NCBI GenBank assembly: GCA_029864225.1
Contig: JAOTTU010000019.1
Location: 1 to 19,196, forward strand
From: Gammaproteobacteria bacterium
GTDB taxonomy: Bacteria; Pseudomonadota; Gammaproteobacteria; UBA9214
Direction of reading: 5' to 3'
Length of the DNA: 19,196 nt
The notes under the pieces were generated by a model. It was given only the letters and a program-made list of their open reading frames with translations, did not search any database and was not told the DNA's origin. The position numbers and the translations under genes were made by a program. Position 1 is the first letter of the stretch, and every line of letters starts with the position of its first letter. Positions 13,266 through 19,196 of the stretch are shown here, in pieces.

Positions 13266-16200
13266 TTAGCTTAGATCCTGCTTAAGGCGAATACCGCGGC
13301 GTTTTCTGGCAATGCCCTCTTCGATGCCCTCTTCCACGTCAGTGGCGTCAACGCCCTCCGGGGCTTCAGCCACAACCGGCGCTTCCGGTGTCTCACCCGA
13401 GTCATCAGCGTCGTTCGCGATAGCCACTGTCTCGGCCGGGGCGCTGCCGACGGCGGGCTCGGGTGCACTGCTGACAACCGGTTCCGCGGTGCTGCTGACG
13501 ACGGGCTCGTGAGTAGCACTAGCGGCCACCGGCTCCGGGGGTGTTGGCGGGGGTTCGCGCGGGGGCGGCGGCGTGCCACCCGGTGGCGGCTGACGCGGGG
13601 GCGGCGGCGTGCCACCCGGTGGCGGCTGACGCGGGGGTGGCGGCGTGCCACCCGGTGGCGACTGACGCGGGGGCGGCGGTGTACCACCACCACGACCGAA
13701 TTTGCCCAGGATCCCCTTGAAGCCCATGGCAATCATGGTGAACACGGCGCGCACGATATAGAACAGCCAGGTGAACACCGACATGATGCCGCCATAAAGT
13801 CGCATCCACAGCGGGGTCCTGCCCGACGCAGCAGTGCCCTTATCCATATCCGGCTTTTCAATCCGCTCGAACAACGGGCTCACGGACACCGTGCCGTCAT
13901 CGGCCGTTTCCACGTAAAACTGCTTGCGGGCGCTGATACAGCCGAGCGGGATAATCAGCAGGGCCATGACCGTCGCGACACCGGCCCCGAACAACAGGCT
14001 GATCGCCATGCCATTGAAGATCGGATCATTCAGGATGGCGACTGCGCCGGCCATCAGGGTCAGCGAGGTTATAAAGATAGGTCGCATGCGAATCTCGGCG
14101 CCCCTTACGGCCGCTTCCTTGACCTCGAGGCCCTTGGCCACCTCGAGCTTGACGAACTCCACGATAAGAATGGACTGGCGCACGATGATGCCGCCCAGCG
14201 CAATCATCCCGATCATGGACGTCGCCGTGAACTCGGCACCGAGTATCCAGTGGCCCGGAATGATCCCCATCAGGGTGACGGGGATCGGTGACATGATAAG
14301 ACCGGCGATGGCGAAATTCCTGAACTCCCAGACGATCAGGCCGTAGATCAGTACCAGCGCGGCCATGAAGGCCAGACCCATGTCGCGGAAGGTCTCATAG
14401 GTCACCGTCCACTCACCGGTCCACTCAATACCGGACTTGCTGTCATCGGTGGGGGGGCCCAGCAGTGTCCATGGCATGGTCTCCATTTTCACGCCGTCCG
14501 GGGTGGTGTATTCCTTGATCAGGTCTTCGACCCCGAACATGCCATAGATCGGTGCACCCAGACGCCCTTCCATTTCGCCGACCACGTATTCGATACCGCG
14601 CAGGTCCTTGGTGTAGATGGTGGTCCCCTCGCCCTCTTTCCGAAACTGGCCCAGTTCGGAAAGTGGAACGGTTTCACCCGAGGCTGTGGGGATCGGCAAA
14701 TCGCCCAGCCGGGTGATCTGGGAGCGCACCGACAGCGGGATCTGCATCACGATATAGGTCGGCTCGAGCACCGTACCGCGCTTGATGTCACCCAGGCGAT
14801 AACCACCCATGGCCATCGCCAGACTGCCATTGATGGTGTCGACCGATATCCCGCGCCGCACGGCCTTCTCGGTATCGACATCGAAGCGCCAGAACTCGTG
14901 CGGTTCCTTCATGTAATTGTCGACATCGACCACATTCTCGACCTGCTCGAACATGGCCGTGACATCGGTGGCCACCTGGCGCCGGGTATCGCCATCCGGC
15001 CCGTGGATTTCGGCAACGATGGTCTGCAGGACCGGCGGTCCCGGCGGCATCTCCACGACCGAGATTTTTGCGCCCAGCCGGTCCGCAACGGATTTCAGGC
15101 GGTGGCGTGCATCCACGGCGATCTCATGGCTGCCACGTTCACGGTCGTTTTTGTCCTTCAGTATGACGAGCAGGTCGCCTTCCCATGGCTGGGTTCGCAG
15201 GTAGTAGTGGCGCACCATGCCGTTGAAGTTGAACGGCTGCGCAGTACCGGCGTAGGTCTGCACGGCGGTGACCTCGGGAATCTTGCGCATCTCTTCCGCC
15301 ATTTGCCAGGTGACGTTGGCCGTCTCCGGCATTGAGGTGCCTTCCGGCATATTGACGATGACCGAGAACTCGGGCTTGTTATCGAATGGCAACATCTTGA
15401 CCGCAACGGTCTGGGTATAGAACAGCACGCACAGTCCGGCGGTGATGCCGATGGTGCCGAACAGGAAAAGCAGGCCCAGCTTGCGGTTGTTGATCAGCGG
15501 CATAATGATCGGGCGGTACAGCTTGCTGATCCTCTCGTGCGCCTTCTTTTCCTTTATTTCCGCCTTCTTCAGTGCACCCAGCTTGGGCGCCACCTTGACG
15601 GCGAACCAGGGCGTGAATATGAAGGCGGCGACCAGGGAGAAGAACATGGCCGAGGCGCCGAGCACCGGTATCGGGCGCATGTACGGACCCATCAGCCCGC
15701 TGACCCAGCCCATGGGCAGCAAGGCGGCGATAATCGTGAAGGTCGCCAGGATGGTCGGGTTACCGACCTCGCGGACCGCGTCAATGGCCGTTGCGATACT
15801 GGTCTTGCCCTTCTCCAGCCAGTGCCTGAATATATTCTCTACGACCACGGTCGCGTCATCCACGAGAATACCAATCGAGAAAATCAGTGCGAACAGGCTG
15901 ACACGGTCGATGGTGTAATCAACCATCATCGCCCACCAGATCGTCAGCAGGATCACGATCGGAATAACGGTAATGACCACGAAGGCGGCACGGGCACCCA
16001 GACCGACCAGGCACAGGATTGACACGATCGCGGCGGCCTCGAGCATGGCCTGCAGCAGTTCATTCACCTTGTCATTGGCTGACTTGCCGTAGTCGCGGGT
16101 CACCGTGACGTTGACGTTGGACGGTATCAGGTCACCCTTGAGGGTCTCCAGTCTCTTTAGGATTTTCTGGGAGACCTTTACACCATTACTGCCTTCTTTC

Positions 16201-17153
16201 TTGGCGATGGCCACGGTGACGGCCGGTGCGCCATCCGCTTTCGGCCAGCTCGCGTCATGTGCCGGCCCGGTGAAATGCGCCACCATCTCGCTCGGCTCCG
16301 CGGGTTCATGCACGACCCGGGCGACATCGCGCACGTAAACCGGTGCGTTGTTGCGGATACCGACCACCAGCCGACCGATCTCGGTGGCACTCGTCAGAAA
16401 GGAGCCGGTCCTGACGGAAAAGGACTGGCCACCGGTCTCGACATCGCCGGCGGTCTGTTCGGCGTTGGCGGTTCGGATGGTATTGGCCACCTGCTGCAGG
16501 CTGATGCCGTAGCCGGACAGGCGCTCAGGCATGACCTCCACCTTGACCTGGTCCTCGCGTCCGCCCACCACGAAGCTCTTGCCAATGTCCTCGATCTCAC
16601 CCATGCGCTGCAACACATCCAGCGCCAGCATACGCAAGACCCCGTCATCGATGTCTTCCGACCAGAGGGTCAGCGTCACCACCGGTACATCATCGATACC
16701 CACCGGCTTGACCAGTGGCATCTGAACATTCGGGGGCATCTTGTCGAGGTTCGACTGGAGCTTGTCATGCACCTTGACGATCGACTCGCCCATGTCCTCG
16801 CCCACCAGGAATCGCACGGTGACGATGGCACGGCCACGCTCGGTCGCCGAATAGGTGTGGCGCACGCCGGGTACCTCGTTCATGATCCGTTCCAGCGGTT
16901 CGGTCACCAGGCTGGCAACCTGCAGGGACGAGGCACCCGGGTACTGCACGAAGATATCAATCATCGGGACCGATATTTTCGGGTCTTCCTGGCGAGGCGT
17001 GAACATCAGGCCGAGCAGGCCGACGAGCAGGGAGACGATCAACAGCATCGGCGTAACGGGAGAGGCAATGAAAAGCCGCGTAATGCGGCCGGCGATGCCC
17101 AGGGAATGGGCATCGAAATTAATGGGCGTAATAAATTCTTTTTGCTCAGCCAT
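13266..17153 (-). CDS. RND efflux permease with a long Pro-rich C-terminal extension
   Basis: 1295 residues; the RND core ends near residue 1075, the usual family size. It has the N-terminal helix (about 34-52), porter domains and two blocks of transmembrane helices (about 370-520 and 925-1070). Proton-relay aspartates are present in GILVDDATVVVEN (D432, D433), and the TM10 Lys of AcrB is replaced by Arg992 in GIIVRQSILIVEF, a substitution common in other RND branches. The substrate cannot be told from sequence. The extension has an extra hydrophobic segment (about 1121-1145), four 12-residue repeats (1156-1203), an Ala/Pro/Glu/Val-rich acidic stretch and a basic end (ARKRRGIRLK). It follows the adaptor gene after 184 bases that may hold a second promoter. 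The ATG has GAGG very close upstream. Confidence 0.93.
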   Translation of the reverse strand: MAEQKEFITPINFDAHSLGIAGRITRLFIASPVTPMLLIVSLLVGLLGLMFTPRQEDPKISVPMIDIFVQYPGASSLQVASLVTEPLERIMNEVPGVRHTYSATERGRAIVTVRFLVGEDMGESIVKVHDKLQSNLDKMPPNVQMPLVKPVGIDDVPVVTLTLWSEDIDDGVLRMLALDVLQRMGEIEDIGKSFVVGGREDQVKVEVMPERLSGYGISLQQVANTIRTANAEQTAGDVETGGQSFSVRTGSFLTSATEIGRLVVGIRNNAPVYVRDVARVVHEPAEPSEMVAHFTGPAHDASWPKADGAPAVTVAIAKKEGSNGVKVSQKILKRLETLKGDLIPSNVNVTVTRDYGKSANDKVNELLQAMLEAAAIVSILCLVGLGARAAFVVITVIPIVILLTIWWAMMVDYTIDRVSLFALIFSIGILVDDATVVVENIFRHWLEKGKTSIATAIDAVREVGNPTILATFTIIAALLPMGWVSGLMGPYMRPIPVLGASAMFFSLVAAFIFTPWFAVKVAPKLGALKKAEIKEKKAHERISKLYRPIIMPLINNRKLGLLFLFGTIGITAGLCVLFYTQTVAVKMLPFDNKPEFSVIVNMPEGTSMPETANVTWQMAEEMRKIPEVTAVQTYAGTAQPFNFNGMVRHYYLRTQPWEGDLLVILKDKNDRERGSHEIAVDARHRLKSVADRLGAKISVVEMPPGPPVLQTIVAEIHGPDGDTRRQVATDVTAMFEQVENVVDVDNYMKEPHEFWRFDVDTEKAVRRGISVDTINGSLAMAMGGYRLGDIKRGTVLEPTYIVMQIPLSVRSQITRLGDLPIPTASGETVPLSELGQFRKEGEGTTIYTKDLRGIEYVVGEMEGRLGAPIYGMFGVEDLIKEYTTPDGVKMETMPWTLLGPPTDDSKSGIEWTGEWTVTYETFRDMGLAFMAALVLIYGLIVWEFRNFAIAGLIMSPIPVTLMGIIPGHWILGAEFTATSMIGMIALGGIIVRQSILIVEFVKLEVAKGLEVKEAAVRGAEIRMRPIFITSLTLMAGAVAILNDPIFNGMAISLLFGAGVATVMALLIIPLGCISARKQFYVETADDGTVSVSPLFERIEKPDMDKGTAASGRTPLWMRLYGGIMSVFTWLFYIVRAVFTMIAMGFKGILGKFGRGGGTPPPPRQSPPGGTPPPPRQPPPGGTPPPPRQPPPGGTPPPPREPPPTPPEPVAASATHEPVVSSTAEPVVSSAPEPAVGSAPAETVAIANDADDSGETPEAPVVAEAPEGVDATDVEEGIEEGIARKRRGIRLKQDLS
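13545..13688 (-). repeat. 36-bp tandem repeats encoding a Pro-rich tail of the RND permease
   Basis: Four head-to-tail 36-base units encode G-G-T-P-P-P-P-R-Q-(S/P)-P-P, the last diverging to R-E. DNA copies are nearly identical. The unit may form a polyproline-II rod and, if exported by the extra membrane segment, would sit in the periplasm. Confidence 0.92.
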
Positions 17154-17337
17154 ACCTCATACCGCCTTGTTATATGGTTTGTTCAGGGCCAATACCAAGC
17201 CTGAAACCCACCTTTATTGTATATGCACCCTTCCCAGGGAAGAATCAGGTGTCACCAGGTGCCTCCTGTACCTGTTGACTACATGGTATGAAGACACTCT
17301 GACTCGATCACGGGTAAGGGTATCGCGACACCCTGAA

Positions 17338-18465
17338 TCAGGGCACCTCGCCAGACGGGCTGGTAGCTCCCACGTAAATGCGTTCCCCGGCACGCAGGCC
17401 GGACAGAATTGCTATACCGTCAGCCCCGACCGTGTCACCGGTCCTTACCAGGCGCAACTCGCGTTCGTTTGATTCGTTAAGGACATACACACCGGGCAGA
17501 CTGCCACGCCACACCAGGGCATCCGTCGGCACCACCGGGAGGTCACGCACCCTGGCATTGATGTCGTTGATGATCACCTCGGCATACATACCCGGACCAC
17601 CGGGCACGCCCGCCGGCAGGTCGAGCTTGACCGTGACCGTATGGCGGTCAGCGTCCGCAATCGGGAAAATCTGCTCGACGCGCGCCTGGATATCCACATC
17701 CCCGACGTCCAGCCTGGCCGGGACCACCATCCCCTTCTTGACGCCGGGCATCAGACGCGCCGGCACTTCCACCTTGATCTGCAACCTGGATGTGTCGGCA
17801 AATTCAAGCATCGGCTGGCCAGGCTGCACCGGATCACCGACTTCAACCAGTTTCCTGGAAATCACCCCGGCAAACGGCGCCACTGACTTGGCGTCACGCA
17901 GCTTGGCGTCGATTTCCTCGATACGTGAACGCGCACTGGTCAGCTGACTCCTGGCCTGCTCTAGCCGGGTACTGTATTGGTACAGGTCGGCATGACGCTC
18001 GTAACCCGGCGAACCCCCGCCCATCATGCCCTGCATCGGGTTGCTGAAGTTGCGCATCAATGAGCCCATGCCGCCCATCATGTCATTCTGTTCACCGCCA
18101 TAGGGCGAGATCCATTCACGTGAATACTGTACACCGGCATTACGCAATGCGGCTTCCGCATTGGCCAGGTTAGCCCAGGCAGCACGGCGTTGCGCCAGCA
18201 GGTCGTCGACGTTGATCGCAATCAACTCCGCACCTGCCTCGAAACTGTCACCCTCCTCACCGGCAATACTCTCGACACGTCCGGGGATCTGTGCTGAGAA
18301 GGTCACATCCTTATAAGGGACAACGGTGCCACCGAGCGAAACGCTGCCGCCGACCGGTATGCTGGGAACGGTAATCACCGTGTCCTGTGTGGGCTGTGCC
18401 AGGACGGCGCCACTCAACAGTCCGGCAAACAGAAGGCCAAATGCAGTTATTTTACTGATTAACAT
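17338..18465 (-). CDS. RND periplasmic adaptor (membrane fusion protein, HlyD family)
   Basis: 375 residues with a good GAGG site 7 bases before the ATG. A signal peptide ends near residue 23 (LLSGAVLA). The order is typical: a barrel-sandwich half (VTFSAQIPGRVESIAGEEGDSFEAGAEL, about 55-82), a coiled-coil hairpin (about 88-192), the second lipoyl half (APFAGVISRKLVEVGDPVQPG, 196-216), then beta-barrel and membrane-proximal domains. The hairpin is interrupted at about 117-157 by a Met/Gly-rich insertion with seven Met in residues 129-148. No lipobox Cys is present, so it is soluble or peripheral. It lies just upstream of its permease and should bridge it to an unlinked outer-membrane channel. 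Confidence 0.93.
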   Translation of the reverse strand: MLISKITAFGLLFAGLLSGAVLAQPTQDTVITVPSIPVGGSVSLGGTVVPYKDVTFSAQIPGRVESIAGEEGDSFEAGAELIAINVDDLLAQRRAAWANLANAEAALRNAGVQYSREWISPYGGEQNDMMGGMGSLMRNFSNPMQGMMGGGSPGYERHADLYQYSTRLEQARSQLTSARSRIEEIDAKLRDAKSVAPFAGVISRKLVEVGDPVQPGQPMLEFADTSRLQIKVEVPARLMPGVKKGMVVPARLDVGDVDIQARVEQIFPIADADRHTVTVKLDLPAGVPGGPGMYAEVIINDINARVRDLPVVPTDALVWRGSLPGVYVLNESNERELRLVRTGDTVGADGIAILSGLRAGERIYVGATSPSGEVP

Positions 18466-18496
18466 AGGTTAATCCTCATAAACTTAACGTGACATG

Positions 18497-18548
18497 GTCA
18501 GGCAGTGTCTATAAAACCAGGCGCCATTGTCACAGCGCCTTCCTGACC
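18497..18548 (-). terminator. Nested hairpin between the SCP2-like gene and the pump genes
   Basis: Outer arms GGTCAGG (18497-18503) and CCTGACC (18542-18548) flank an inner stem AGGCGC/GCGCCT (18519-18524 and 18535-18540). On the minus strand the inner stem is followed by GGTTTTATAG, a short T run. It may be a terminator or attenuator after the SCP2-like gene, or a leader structure for the adaptor-permease mRNA. Confidence 0.45.
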
Positions 18549-18674
18549 AGTCAGTCAACTGAATTGTTTCATGAATGAATCCTGACGGATTTCTTATTCA
18601 AATGTGTCAACAAGAAACACGTTATTTTTATTTCACATTCCACGTACACTTAAATAACAATGCGCGCTGATTCC

Positions 18675-19070
18675 TCAGGCACGCCCCATCACCGAAAAAC
18701 TCTTGATAAACGGACCGGCCATGCGCGGATCCTTGATCATTGCGCCGTAATCACCGACGTTGAACTTCAGTTTGCGCGAAGTATAGGCCATACCCAGTCC
18801 CATCATACCGGGGGGCTTTGCCAACCACTTGTTCCAATGATCAAACGAGGCACGCAGATCCCAGTTCAGGGTTTCACCGTTGTAGGTGCCGGCCGAGACG
18901 GCCTTGCCATTCTGGACATCGAGCACGCCGCGCGGGGTGTCTTCCCCGTCAAATCCGTAGCCAATAACTGAATTGAAATTGATCTGTGCCAGCGCATCTG
19001 ACAAGTCGGACTCCGCATTCCACTGTTCCATGAAGCTTTTCATCCACTCATCGGAAAAAAGATCTGCCAT
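18675..19070 (-). CDS. SCP2-like sterol/lipid-binding domain protein
   Basis: 131 residues, the length of a stand-alone SCP2 domain, with a strong ribosome-binding site (GGAGGAG before the ATG). The pattern follows the family: an N-terminal helix, central beta strands (FNSVIGYGFDGE, GVLDVQNGKAVSAGTYNGE) and then LNWDLRASFDHWNKWL and LGMAYTSRKLKFNVGDYGAMIKD, matching the hydrophobic binding-tunnel region. No signal peptide, so cytoplasmic. SCP2 domains bind sterols, fatty acyl chains or other lipids; no substrate can be assigned. Its position upstream of the RND adaptor and permease suggests a shared lipid or hydrophobic substrate, but a hairpin lies between them. Confidence 0.8.
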   Translation of the reverse strand: MADLFSDEWMKSFMEQWNAESDLSDALAQINFNSVIGYGFDGEDTPRGVLDVQNGKAVSAGTYNGETLNWDLRASFDHWNKWLAKPPGMMGLGMAYTSRKLKFNVGDYGAMIKDPRMAGPFIKSFSVMGRA

Positions 19071-19133
19071 TTTTTTGTCTCCTCCTGTGGGTCGGTTTCA
19101 CCGCTTTGATTGGTGATCATTATTAATTCGAGC

Positions 19134-19150
19134 CAGATCAGCGAGATCTG
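19134..19150. promoter_or_regulatory. Inverted repeat upstream of the SCP2-like gene
   Basis: CAGATC, five bases, GATCTG: a perfect 6-5-6 inverted repeat 64 bases upstream of the start codon within an AT-rich region. Its place and size fit an operator. I could not identify a convincing -35/-10 pair around it. Confidence 0.35.
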
Positions 19151-19196
19151 AAAATCTCTCTTTAATAAGTATGATTAAACATAGCAAAACGGGTTT

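Noticed and set aside
13545..13688. 36-bp repeats as a CRISPR-like array
   Set aside because: The units are directly adjacent with no spacers and keep an open reading frame for a Pro-rich peptide.
13509..14291. Plus-strand open frame of 260 codons opposite the RND gene
   Set aside because: It mirrors the Pro-rich repeats as Arg/Thr/Trp repeats, has no domain features, and the minus-strand RND reading is unambiguous.
18212..18225. A second perfect TTGAT-N4-ATCAA FNR-type palindrome
   Set aside because: It lies inside the adaptor coding sequence, about 240 bases after the start codon, where the bases simply encode Leu-Ile-Ala-Ile-Asn; no promoter or gene start follows at a suitable distance.
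19105..19122. TTGAT...ATCAT near the SCP2-like gene as an FNR site
   Set aside because: The half-sites are five bases apart instead of four and one half is imperfect.

Overview
The window looks like the chromosome of a GC-rich (roughly mid-50s to 60% by eye), Gram-negative, probably gammaproteobacterial sulfur oxidiser. This is inferred from a moxR-DUF58-DUF4381-batA-batB-batC operon in the order typical of Proteobacteria, an RND efflux pair, and a secreted Gly/Tyr-rich protein resembling the sulfur globule proteins of purple sulfur bacteria. All 15 CDS calls (two of them halves of one frameshifted gene) lie on the minus strand, so transcription runs from high to low coordinates. I see no tRNA, rRNA, CRISPR array, insertion sequence, integrase or attachment site. 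No gene-free stretch exceeds about 255 bases.

Right block (19070-13266): an SCP2-like lipid-binding protein, then an RND periplasmic adaptor and an RND inner-membrane permease. The permease has an unusual C-terminal extension of about 215 residues with an extra hydrophobic segment and four 12-residue Pro-rich repeats. The adaptor carries a Met/Gly-rich insertion. No outer-membrane channel gene is present. A nested hairpin separates the SCP2 gene from the pump genes.

Middle block (13166-7338): secreted low-complexity proteins. These are a Pro/Ala/Tyr-rich exported protein apparently split by a frameshift, a Pro/Gln/Trp-rich lipoprotein, and the Gly/Tyr-rich sulfur-globule-like protein, which is followed by a clear intrinsic terminator. 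Next come an exported protein with an internal duplication (LolA/DUF4412-like), an orphan ParA-type ATPase, a membrane-anchored TPR protein with a long Ala/Pro/Glu/Val-rich linker, and an anchored DUF302 protein. A dynamin-like GTPase (7156-5627) follows. One testable idea is that part of this block builds, positions or remodels a cell-envelope or sulfur inclusion.

Left block (5374-1): moxR (AAA+ chaperone), DUF58, DUF4381, two VWA-domain membrane proteins (BatA, BatB) and a TPR protein (BatC-like) that runs off the left edge. The genes from DUF58 through batC overlap at their ends. Upstream of moxR is a perfect FNR/ANR-type palindrome whose centre lies exactly 41.5 bases before the start site predicted from a good -10 hexamer. 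This is the geometry of a class II FNR-activated promoter and suggests the Bat operon is induced at low oxygen.
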